Shown in pieces: positions 14,129-20,199 of a stretch of 20,199 nucleotides of DNA. The translations under genes were made by a program, and so were the position numbers. Every line of letters begins with the position of its first letter. The stretch's first letter is position 1. The notes under the pieces are model-generated. The model worked only from the letters and a program-made list of their open reading frames with translations, searched no databases and was not told the DNA's origin. The stretch is from an uncultured Lachnospiraceae bacterium (GTDB lineage: Bacteria; Bacillota; Clostridia; Lachnospirales; Lachnospiraceae), in assembly GCA_947628025.1 (NCBI GenBank), contig CANQYH010000019.1:1-20199 (forward strand). The letters are read 5' to 3'.

Positions 14129-14137
14129 TGCTATACT
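14129..14137 (+). promoter_or_regulatory. Extended -10 promoter of parAB
   Basis: TGC followed by TATACT (14132-14137) is an extended -10 element with at best a weak -35 (ATGAAA at 14110-14115, spacing 16). Transcription would start near 14144, giving a 5' leader of only about 20 nt. The layout matches the promoter downstream of parS1. Confidence 0.6.
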
Positions 14138-14163
14138 GTATATCAGTGTAGAAAGGAATGCGT

Positions 14164-14934
14164 ATGGGAAGAATTATAGCGATTGCAAATCAAAAAGGTG
14201 GAGTTGGAAAAACGACGACAGCCATAAATTTATCTGCTTGTTTGGCAGAAGCAGGCCAAAAAGTTCTTCTTGTAGACTTTGATCCACAAGGAAATGCGAC
14301 CAGCGGAATAGGATTAGAGAAAGATGAACTGAACCGGACGGTATATGATTTACTCGTCGGCGAATGTCAGATGGAAGAATGTTTGGAGAGAGATGTAGTG
14401 GAAAATCTGGATGTGCTGCCATCGAACATGGATCTGGCAGGCGCAGAAATTGAATTATTGGAAATAGAGAATAAAGAAAAAATACTGAAATCATATTTAC
14501 AAACGATAGAAAGATTCTATGATTACATAATTATTGATTGTCCGCCGTCTCTGAATTTACTAACGATTAATGCGTTGACTTCCGCAGATACAGTATTAAT
14601 TCCGATTCAATGCGAATACTATGCCCTGGAAGGATTAAGTCAAGTATTAAATACGGTAAGTTTAGTAAAGAAAAAATTAAATCCTCATTTGGAGGCCGAG
14701 GGCGTAGTATTTACAATGTATGACGCCAGGACGAATCTATCGTTGCAGGTAGTAGAAAACGTGAAAAACAATCTTAATCAGAATATTTACAAAACGATCA
14801 TACCAAGAAATGTACGATTGGCTGAAGCGCCCAGCCATGGTATGCCAATCAATTTATATGATTCCAGATCCGCAGGCGCAGAAAGTTACCGTTTATTGGC
14901 GGCAGAAGTGATAAGCAGAGGAGGAATGTTCTAA
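14164..14934 (+). CDS. parA: Chromosome partitioning ATPase ParA/Soj
   Basis: ParA/Soj is a Walker-type ATPase that binds DNA non-specifically as an ATP dimer and, with ParB-parS, positions the replicated origins; Soj also regulates DnaA in Bacillus. The deviant Walker A motif KGGVGKTT is at 11-18, followed by LLVDFDPQGNATSG and IIIDCPPSLNLLT. The 256-residue length is normal. The ATG at 14164 is preferred over the in-frame ATG at 14158 because AAAGGA (14152-14157) is 6 nt before the former and touches the latter. The TAA overlaps the parB ATG by one base, so translation is coupled. Confidence 0.95.
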   Translation: MGRIIAIANQKGGVGKTTTAINLSACLAEAGQKVLLVDFDPQGNATSGIGLEKDELNRTVYDLLVGECQMEECLERDVVENLDVLPSNMDLAGAEIELLEIENKEKILKSYLQTIERFYDYIIIDCPPSLNLLTINALTSADTVLIPIQCEYYALEGLSQVLNTVSLVKKKLNPHLEAEGVVFTMYDARTNLSLQVVENVKNNLNQNIYKTIIPRNVRLAEAPSHGMPINLYDSRSAGAESYRLLAAEVISRGGMF

Positions 14935-15920
14935 TGGCAAAAAGCAGGGGATTAGGAAAAGGATTAGGCGCTCTATTCGGAGAAGATGTAGTCAGAGAAA
15001 ACAGCACAAAATATGTTTCACGTGAAACATCGGAATACGGAGAAAATCAAGAAAAAAACGACGGTCAAGAATTGAGAAAATACAGAGCTGTAGGAATCGC
15101 TGCAGAAGAAGAGCCTGGAAAAGAATATATGGTAAAATTGTCTCAGATAGAACCAAACAGCGAGCAGCCTAGAAAAAACTTTGATCCGGAACAAATTCAG
15201 GAATTGGCGGATTCCATGAAAAAATATGGAGTTCTACAGCCGCTTCTTGTCCAGAAAAAAGACGATCATTACGAAATTATAGCAGGAGAGCGGCGTTGGA
15301 GAGCAGCCAGAGAGGCTGGACTTAGAGAGGTGCCGGTTGTAATAAAAGAATACTCGAAACAACAGGCAATGGAAATTTCTCTGATCGAGAATGTTCAGCG
15401 CGCGGATCTAAATCCTGTAGAAGAGGCAATGGCCTATCAGAAATTAATGCAGGAATTTGATTTAACACAGGAAGAGATAGCGGAGAGAGTATCAAAAAAC
15501 AGAGCTACTATTACGAACAGTATCCGTTTGTTGAAATTGGATGAAAGAGTGCAGGAAATGTTGGTTCAAAGCCAATTATCCAGCGGACATGCAAGGGCTC
15601 TTTTATCGCTTGAAAATAAAGAAAATCAATATCAGGCGGCCTTGAAGATTGCGGAAGAAAAATTAAGCGTGCGTGACGTTGAAAAAATGGTAAAGGCCCT
15701 GAATAAACCAAAGGATACGAAGAAAAAGAATGAGGAGGAAAAGCCAGAAGAAAAGGATATCAGTTTTATATTTAAGGATCTGGAAGAACGTATGAAACGT
15801 GCGGTAGGAACAAAAGTAAGTATAAACCGCCGGGATAATGATAAAGGAAAAGTAGAAATAGAATATTATTCTCAGGAAGAATTGGAAAGAATAGTAGAGC
15901 TTTTAGAATCAATAGGATAA
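14934..15920 (+). CDS. parB: Chromosome partitioning protein ParB/Spo0J
   Basis: ParB binds parS and spreads as a CTP-dependent sliding clamp, loading condensin and stimulating ParA. The N terminus has the ParA-contacting GLGKGLGALFG (6-16). The CTP-binding domain shows NSEQPRKNF (75-83) and GERRWRAA (118-125). The HTH region for parS recognition includes LTQEEIAERVSKNRATITNSIRLL (about 176-199), followed by a charged linker and a C-terminal dimerisation domain. Length 328. AGAGGAGG lies at 14918-14925, inside the end of parA. The gene contains a parS site within its own codons (residues 27-32). Confidence 0.96.
   Translation: MAKSRGLGKGLGALFGEDVVRENSTKYVSRETSEYGENQEKNDGQELRKYRAVGIAAEEEPGKEYMVKLSQIEPNSEQPRKNFDPEQIQELADSMKKYGVLQPLLVQKKDDHYEIIAGERRWRAAREAGLREVPVVIKEYSKQQAMEISLIENVQRADLNPVEEAMAYQKLMQEFDLTQEEIAERVSKNRATITNSIRLLKLDERVQEMLVQSQLSSGHARALLSLENKENQYQAALKIAEEKLSVRDVEKMVKALNKPKDTKKKNEEEKPEEKDISFIFKDLEERMKRAVGTKVSINRRDNDKGKVEIEYYSQEELERIVELLESIG
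15014..15029. promoter_or_regulatory. parS site 3 inside the parB coding sequence
   Basis: A perfect TGTTTCACGTGAAACA, 18 bp palindromic with its flanking A-T pair, read in frame as YVSRETS near residue 30 of ParB. A parS inside the parB gene is known from Bacillus subtilis spo0J and other Firmicutes. Confidence 0.95.
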
Positions 15921-15935
15921 AGATGGGAGAACCAT

Positions 15936-16436
15936 ATGGAAAACAGTATGTTGAATCAGTGGCCGATCGATCCGGCGATTGTGATCATTAGTCTGGGAGC
16001 GGTGACATTGCTGCTGCTCATCATGACGATTATATGTATATTGCAGACAAATAAATTGTATCGAAGATACGATCGATTTATGCGTGGGAAAGATGCAGAA
16101 TCTTTGGAAAAAACGATTATGGGAATCGTAGAGGAAAACAAAGAACTGCGAATCCAGGATAAGAATACAAAGGATGCGGTAAAAGTTCTGTCAAAGAGCG
16201 TGAAAGGATCCTTTCAAAAATTTGGTATGGTAAAATATAATGCATTCAAAGGTATGGGAGGAAATCTGAGTTTTGCTTTTGCAATGCTTGACATGAATAA
16301 TACCGGTTTTATACTGAATTCTGTTCATAGCCGTGAGGGGTGCTATCTTTATATCAAAGATGTAGTAAACGGCGAAGTAGAGATTACGCTGGGAAATGAA
16401 GAAAAAGAAGCGTTGGAGCAGGCGTTAGGGTATTAA
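15936..16436 (+). CDS. DUF4446 family membrane-anchored protein
   Basis: A 166-residue protein with one N-terminal transmembrane helix (about 14-36), a basic charged stretch (LYRRYDRFMRGKDAESLEK), a possible coiled coil (50-90) and a globular C-terminal domain (SFQKFGMVKYNAFKGMGGNLSFAFAMLDMNNTGFILNSVHSRE). This is the DUF4446 family, found in clostridia typically just after parB. Function is not established; the position suggests a link to chromosome segregation or the envelope near the origin (inference). GGGAGAA precedes the ATG at 15936, 15 bp after the parB stop, so it is the third gene of the parAB operon. Confidence 0.85.
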   Translation: MENSMLNQWPIDPAIVIISLGAVTLLLLIMTIICILQTNKLYRRYDRFMRGKDAESLEKTIMGIVEENKELRIQDKNTKDAVKVLSKSVKGSFQKFGMVKYNAFKGMGGNLSFAFAMLDMNNTGFILNSVHSREGCYLYIKDVVNGEVEITLGNEEKEALEQALGY

Positions 16437-16476
16437 GGTCGCAACGAGAAAAAGTATTATAGGCATGTTATTTTTA

Positions 16477-16505
16477 TTGACGTCAGGAAAAGAAGTTGCT
16501 ATAAT
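16477..16505 (+). promoter_or_regulatory. Promoter of gdhA
   Basis: TTGACG (16477-16482), 17 bp, TATAAT (16500-16505): a near-consensus housekeeping sigma promoter, consistent with strong expression. Transcription would begin near 16512. A small hairpin (GCAC 16508-16511 with GTGC 16516-16519) lies at the start point; no recognised riboswitch is seen in the 75-nt leader. Confidence 0.75.
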
Positions 16506-16587
16506 TAGCACGTTAGTGCATTGCAGTGCGGAAGTTATGAGAGATGCGTAAATGCAGAAAGAAAATCATATAAGGAGGAATTGTTAA

Positions 16588-17922
16588 ATGTCATATGTTG
16601 ACGAAATTTATGCCAAGGTCGTGGAACAGAATCCGAATGAGCCGGAGTTCCACCAGGCAGTAAAGGAAGTTCTAGATTCTTTGCGGTTGGTGATCGATGC
16701 AAATGAAGAAAAATACAGAAAGGCTGCTTTGCTTGAGCGTCTGGTCGAGCCGGAGAGAATCATTTCTTTCCGCGTACCGTGGGTGGACGATCAGGGTAAA
16801 GTGCAGGTTAATAAAGGATACCGCGTACAATTCAACAGCGCTATTGGCCCGTACAAAGGCGGTCTTCGTTTCCACCCGTCTGTGAACCAGGGCATTTTGA
16901 AGTTCCTGGGATTTGAACAGGTATTTAAAAACTCCTTAACGGGTCTTCCTATCGGCGGAGGCAAAGGCGGTTCCAACTTTGATCCGAAAGGAAAATCCGA
17001 CCGCGAGGTCATGGCGTTTTGTCAGAGCTTTATGACGGAGCTTTCCAAATATATTGGCGCTGACCAGGATGTTCCGGCAGGAGATATCGGTGTGGGCGGA
17101 CGCGAAATTGGTTATCTGTATGGACAGTATAAGAGAATGACCGGCTTGTATGAGGGTGTTTTGACCGGTAAGGGCTTGACCTATGGCGGTTCGCTGGTGC
17201 GGACGCAGGCGACCGGATACGGCTTGGTTTATATCGTGGATGAAATGCTGAAGCACAACGGAAAAGAATTGGCAGGAAAAACCGTTCTTGTATCTGGTTC
17301 CGGCAATGTAGCCATTTATGCGACAGAAAAAGCGCAGCAGCTTGGAGCAAAGGTTGTGGCGCTCAGCGATTCCAATGGTTATGTTTACGATAAAGACGGC
17401 ATTAAGCTGGATATCGTAAAAGAAATCAAGGAAGTTCGCCGCGGACGTATTAAAGAGTATGCGGAAGCAGTTCCGACGGCGGTTTATACCGAGGGTAAGG
17501 GAATCTGGACGATTCCGTGTGATATTGCTCTTCCGTGCGCAACACAGAATGAGCTGAATCTGGAAGACGCCAAGGCTTTGAAAGCAAACGGATGCTTCGC
17601 GGTAGCGGAAGGCGCGAATATGCCGTCCACCAGAGAAGCGACCGATTTCTTCCTGGCAAATGGTATGCTGTTTATGCCGGGCAAAGCAGCTAACGCAGGC
17701 GGCGTAGCGACGTCCGCTCTGGAAATGAGCCAGAACAGCCAGAGACTTTCCTGGACTTTCGAAGAAGTAGATGCAAAATTAAAGAATATTATGGTCAATA
17801 TTTTTGCTAAGGCTTCTGATGCTGCGGCGCGTTATGGGGTACCGGGCAATTATGTAGCGGGCGCCAATATTGCGGGATTTGAAAAAGTAGCAGACGCCAT
17901 GCTGGCACAAGGTATTGTATAA
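16588..17922 (+). CDS. gdhA: Glutamate dehydrogenase, hexameric type (probably NADP-specific)
   Basis: GdhA interconverts 2-oxoglutarate plus ammonium and glutamate in the cytoplasm and is a major nitrogen assimilation or amino-acid fermentation enzyme in clostridia. Substrate-site motifs are GPYKGGLRFHPSVN (87-100, Lys90) and the signature LPIGGGKGG (120-128) with catalytic Lys126. The dinucleotide-binding fold begins KTVLVSGSGNVA (near 231-242). The 444-residue length is that of the short hexameric GDH. The cofactor preference is inferred from overall similarity to the NADP group and is less certain than the family. AAGGAGG precedes the ATG. Codon use is more GC-rich and regular than in the accessory block, fitting high expression. 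Confidence 0.94.
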   Translation: MSYVDEIYAKVVEQNPNEPEFHQAVKEVLDSLRLVIDANEEKYRKAALLERLVEPERIISFRVPWVDDQGKVQVNKGYRVQFNSAIGPYKGGLRFHPSVNQGILKFLGFEQVFKNSLTGLPIGGGKGGSNFDPKGKSDREVMAFCQSFMTELSKYIGADQDVPAGDIGVGGREIGYLYGQYKRMTGLYEGVLTGKGLTYGGSLVRTQATGYGLVYIVDEMLKHNGKELAGKTVLVSGSGNVAIYATEKAQQLGAKVVALSDSNGYVYDKDGIKLDIVKEIKEVRRGRIKEYAEAVPTAVYTEGKGIWTIPCDIALPCATQNELNLEDAKALKANGCFAVAEGANMPSTREATDFFLANGMLFMPGKAANAGGVATSALEMSQNSQRLSWTFEEVDAKLKNIMVNIFAKASDAAARYGVPGNYVAGANIAGFEKVADAMLAQGIV

Positions 17923-17936
17923 ATTAAGGAGATTCC

Positions 17937-18821
17937 ATGCATAAATTTTTGCGCGCTGTCGGTTTCAGCATGTATCAAAAAAAACATGATATCGATGATT
18001 TGCTGGAAAAATTGGTACAACAGGCTCATTCCGGGCAAATAAGGAAACTACAGTTAGACGCGGAAACAAATTTATGTCAGGTTCGTGTGGAAGTAGCGGC
18101 GGATCTGGGAATTGATATTTATGGCGAAATGGATGAGTTCGGCAGGGTAAGGCCGGAATATTACGTGCCTTACCTGCTGAGCCATGATTTCTCTTCAGAA
18201 GCAGACTGTTCTATTCAAAGACATACGGAACGGGAAACTTTTGCCGGGCTTTTAGATGAATATAAAGTGGGTATTTCTTTGATTTTTTATCTGAAAAATG
18301 TCATGGAATACCGTGAAAGGCTTATGGCAAGAGAGAGTACCGAGGTGAATTATGTAAATTTGTCTGCATTGTCCGTGAATGGAACTATTTTGCTGCCGGT
18401 CCAAAAGAGTGCCAAGCAGTTGGAGATGGCGAAAGTAGCTGCAAAAGAACGGAACAGTTTGATGGAAGCTGCAAAACGCGGCGATGAAAACGCCATGGAA
18501 ACATTGACAATCGAGGATATAGATCTTTATTCTCAGATCTCCCGCCGGGTGATGAAAGAGGATGTTTATTCTATTGTTGATACATCTTTTATGCCTTGTG
18601 GAATAGAGTGTGATCAATACTCTGTTATTGGGGATATTGTTTACATGGATCTTCTGAAAAATAAGATTACCGGGGAAGAGATCTATAATTTCAAGATCGA
18701 ATGCAATGATATGTATTTTCGTGTGGCCATCAACCGTAAGGACCTGACTGGACAGCCTGAATTGGGACGGCGTTTTAAAGGGCAGATCTGGATGATGGGG
18801 ACTGCGAAATTCCAGTCTTGA
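17937..18821 (+). CDS. DUF3881 family protein
   Basis: A 294-residue soluble protein beginning MHKFLRAVGFS, the typical start of the DUF3881 family of clostridia. No signal peptide, membrane helix or known catalytic motif is visible. Internal features are an acidic centre (GIDIYGEMDEFGRVRPEYYVPYL, about residues 60-82) and a C-terminal part (NFKIECNDMYFRVAINRKDLTGQPELGRRFKG) that looks beta-rich. AAGGAG lies before the ATG and the gene starts 14 bp after gdhA with no terminator between, so it is probably co-transcribed with gdhA. Its role is unknown. The TGA stop overlaps the -35 box of the next promoter. Confidence 0.8.
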   Translation: MHKFLRAVGFSMYQKKHDIDDLLEKLVQQAHSGQIRKLQLDAETNLCQVRVEVAADLGIDIYGEMDEFGRVRPEYYVPYLLSHDFSSEADCSIQRHTERETFAGLLDEYKVGISLIFYLKNVMEYRERLMARESTEVNYVNLSALSVNGTILLPVQKSAKQLEMAKVAAKERNSLMEAAKRGDENAMETLTIEDIDLYSQISRRVMKEDVYSIVDTSFMPCGIECDQYSVIGDIVYMDLLKNKITGEEIYNFKIECNDMYFRVAINRKDLTGQPELGRRFKGQIWMMGTAKFQS

Positions 18822-18845
18822 CGAATCTGAAATATCTGCTATAAT
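18818..18845 (+). promoter_or_regulatory. Promoter of the tRNA-Arg gene
   Basis: TTGACG (18818-18823), 16 bp, then TATAAT (18840-18845) with a TGC extended -10. The same TTGACG/TATAAT pair occurs at gdhA. The -35 overlaps the stop codon of the upstream gene. Confidence 0.7.
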
Positions 18846-18918
18846 AGTATTGCTGTTGGAAAGAAATATGGAAATGTTTCTGTGACTCCTCAGCAGGATG
18901 GAGTATTCATTTTTATAC

Positions 18919-18995
18919 GTCTGCGTAGCTCAGATGGATAGAGCGACCGCCTCCTAAGCGGTAGGTCGGGTGTTCGAGTCACCTCGCGGACGCCA
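18919..18995 (+). tRNA. tRNA-Arg, anticodon CCU
   Basis: The full cloverleaf can be folded. The acceptor arm is 18919-18925 with 18985-18991 (one U-G pair), the anticodon stem 18946-18950 with 18958-18962, and the anticodon CCT at 18953-18955. The T loop contains TTCGAGT and the CCA end is encoded (18993-18995). It reads the AGG arginine codon. It has its own promoter and terminator. Confidence 0.97.
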
Positions 18996-19003
18996 GCAAA
19001 CAC

Positions 19004-19045
19004 GCCGAAAGCCTTGAAAAATCGAGCTTTTCGGCTTTCTTTATT
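19004..19045 (+). terminator. Terminator of the tRNA-Arg unit
   Basis: GCCGAAAGC (19004-19012) pairs with GCTTTTCGGC (19026-19035, one bulged base), followed by TTTCTTTATT. The T-rich tail overlaps the last codons of the converging DUF4405 gene. Confidence 0.7.
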
Positions 19046-19733
19046 CATGACTATTGCTTCTTTTCGGTTTCGCAGAACGTATCCGTTTTGCCAGATAGTA
19101 TCCGACGCAAACAAACAGCCCCATTATGGCAGTATAGTCCAGTAGGAATAAAGCAAGTGATTCCTCAAAATCAAAAAAGACAAAGTGATACCGCAAGAAC
19201 ATATAGTTTCCGAAATTCCTCTTTATGAACGCATAAGCTCCATAGCCGGCAATCAGGGCCGCCATACCGCGGAGCGCCCATTTCCGAAATTCCGAGGGCT
19301 TTTTTGTGAGCTTTCTTGCCATGCCCATGATCCCGCCCCAGTGCAGTCCAAGGTGCATCGACAGGAATACAAATCCCCAATAGGCTGAAAGCATATGAAC
19401 CGTCTGCAGGGCTGCGCTGAAGCTGTGTATATCCAGGCGAAACACATAACGGGAAAGCAGGATGCCGCTGATCATGGAGCCTGCCATGCAAAGAAATACG
19501 GACAGCGCAAGCGCGGTCTGTAATATACGGATCGGCGGGTATTTCCCCCGAAAGAGGTTCCTGCACCATTTCAAGTTCAGAACATGGTGCAGGATAAACA
19601 ATCCAAAGATGCCAATACCGAGCCATTCATGGGCCGCCTCGCTTATCAGGGAATACGTCATCAGCAGAAGCAGCAGGACGGTCATGAGCAGATCGGTTAT
19701 GATTTTCAGAATTGGTTTTGCTTTTCTTCTCAT
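19041..19733 (-). CDS. DUF4405-type membrane protein (possible cytochrome b-like)
   Basis: A 230-residue membrane protein with five or six hydrophobic helices (about 9-30, 36-53, 70-95, 105-130, 152-168, 188-215). Histidines sit in membrane segments (HEWLGIGIFGLFILHH, HMLSAYWGFVFLSMHLGLHWG), a pattern known in DUF4405 proteins and interpreted as heme ligation in flavinylation-associated cytochromes. An electron-transfer role is therefore plausible but unproven. ATG 19733 has no clear ribosome site. The gene lies downstream of a cupin gene on the same strand, a pairing common in Lachnospiraceae. The region is more GC-rich than the parAB part of the window. Confidence 0.7.
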   Translation of the reverse strand: MRRKAKPILKIITDLLMTVLLLLLMTYSLISEAAHEWLGIGIFGLFILHHVLNLKWCRNLFRGKYPPIRILQTALALSVFLCMAGSMISGILLSRYVFRLDIHSFSAALQTVHMLSAYWGFVFLSMHLGLHWGGIMGMARKLTKKPSEFRKWALRGMAALIAGYGAYAFIKRNFGNYMFLRYHFVFFDFEESLALFLLDYTAIMGLFVCVGYYLAKRIRSAKPKRSNSHE

Positions 19734-19762
19734 AGTTGATCATTTGTATTGTTAATTCCAGG

Positions 19763-19806
19763 TTTTCACAGGGCAACCGGGCTTTCGATCCGGCGCCCTG
19801 TGAAAG
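19763..19806. repeat. Strong inverted repeat between the cupin and DUF4405 genes
   Basis: A perfect 11-bp arm (19764-19774 with 19795-19805) plus an inner 4-bp GC arm (19777-19780 with 19790-19793). No T-run follows the stem in either direction, so it is not a standard terminator. It could be a processing or stability hairpin between two genes of one operon, or a regulatory site. Confidence 0.6.
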
Positions 19807-19828
19807 GAAAGGAAAAGAGAACAAATAC

Positions 19829-20199
19829 TTAGAGTCTGTCGTATTCTTCGTCCGTCACAGCCTCGCACCACTCCGTTTTCCCGTCCTCGCCGGGGACTTC
19901 AATGGCGAGATGCTGGAACCAGCAGTCCTTTGCTGCGCCATGCCAGTGTTTCACATTCGCGGGAATGTTCACCACATCTCCGGGGTGAAGTTCCTGCGCC
20001 TCTTTTCCGGCTTCCTGATACCAGCCGCGGCCGGCAACGCAGAGTAGCATCTGTCCGCCGCCGCTTTTTGCGTGGTGGATATGCCAGTTGTTGCGGCATC
20101 CCGGTTCAAACGTCACGTTGAACACCGGCACCTGTGATGTCGAAACAGGCGCGAGGTAACTCTGCCCGATAAAATATTGTGCAAACGCTTCATTCTTAT
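19829..20199 (-). CDS. Cupin domain protein, carboxymuconolactone decarboxylase-associated type (partial)
   Basis: The frame is open to the right edge, so the N terminus is missing. The visible 122 residues start KNEAFAQYFIGQSYLAPVS and contain the cupin motif 1 (HIHHAKSGGGQMLLCVAGRGWYQEAG, with metal-binding His residues) and motif 2 (ELHPGDVVNIPANVKHWHGAA). Such proteins are common in Firmicutes, often fused to or beside carboxymuconolactone decarboxylase-like domains; the substrate is usually unknown. GTG 20131 is an internal codon in a continuous frame, not the likely start. It is encoded upstream of DUF4405 on the - strand and is clearly GC-richer than the parAB part of the window. Confidence 0.85.
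   Translation of the reverse strand, partial: KNEAFAQYFIGQSYLAPVSTSQVPVFNVTFEPGCRNNWHIHHAKSGGGQMLLCVAGRGWYQEAGKEAQELHPGDVVNIPANVKHWHGAAKDCWFQHLAIEVPGEDGKTEWCEAVTDEEYDRL

Noticed and set aside
14158..14163. parA start at ATG 14158
   Set aside because: The AAAGGA touches this ATG; spacing is right only for ATG 14164.
18890..19114. - strand ORF of 74 codons across the tRNA-Arg gene
   Set aside because: It is antisense to the tRNA; the arginine-rich stretch is the known artefact of translating tRNA sequence.
1..20199. CRISPR array
   Set aside because: No regularly spaced direct repeats were seen.

Overview
The window reads as the conserved gene cluster beside the replication origin of a low-to-moderate GC Firmicute, most likely a clostridium of the Lachnospiraceae type. 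The grounds are gene order and family knowledge: rpmH-rnpA-yidD-yidC-jag-mnmE-mnmG-rsmG, then parA-parB, all on the + strand, plus lineage-typical families (DUF4446, DUF3881, a clostridial gdhA and a cupin/DUF4405 pair). The species cannot be named from sequence alone.

Layout. 1-7692 is housekeeping: the end of rpmH, the RNase P protein, the YidD/YidC membrane insertion pair, the RNA-binding protein Jag, and the tRNA/rRNA modification genes mnmE, mnmG and rsmG. An imperfect palindrome of about 96 nt ending in a T-run lies directly before mnmE. 7700-14050 is an accessory block between rsmG and parA. It holds a secreted cell-wall-binding-type protein, an MFS efflux-type transporter with a structured leader and a 12-codon leader peptide, a HAD-like hydrolase behind a truncated GNAT acetyltransferase, an XRE regulator with an operator-like repeat over its own -35 box, and a methyltransferase broken by three frameshifts. 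14078-16436 is the chromosome segregation module (parA, parB, DUF4446). 16477-18821 is gdhA with a DUF3881 gene. 18818-19045 is a tRNA-Arg(CCU) unit. From 19041 to the edge two higher-GC genes lie on the - strand: a DUF4405 membrane protein and a partial cupin.

Three perfect 16-bp parS sites occur: at 8835, at 14084 and inside parB at 15014. The first two are also embedded in the same 27-bp identical sequence, each has an extended -10 TATACT box starting exactly 33 bp downstream of the site, and together they bracket a 5.25-kb segment of accessory genes. The first copy now drives the MFS leader, whose small peptide starts with residues resembling the ParA N terminus.

The most interesting candidates are (1) the MFS leader (8880-9097), which combines an extended -10 promoter, a leader ORF and mutually exclusive stems, one of them flanking the ribosome binding site, as expected for antibiotic- or translation-sensing attenuation; (2) the duplicated parS-promoter module; and (3) the palindrome before mnmE.
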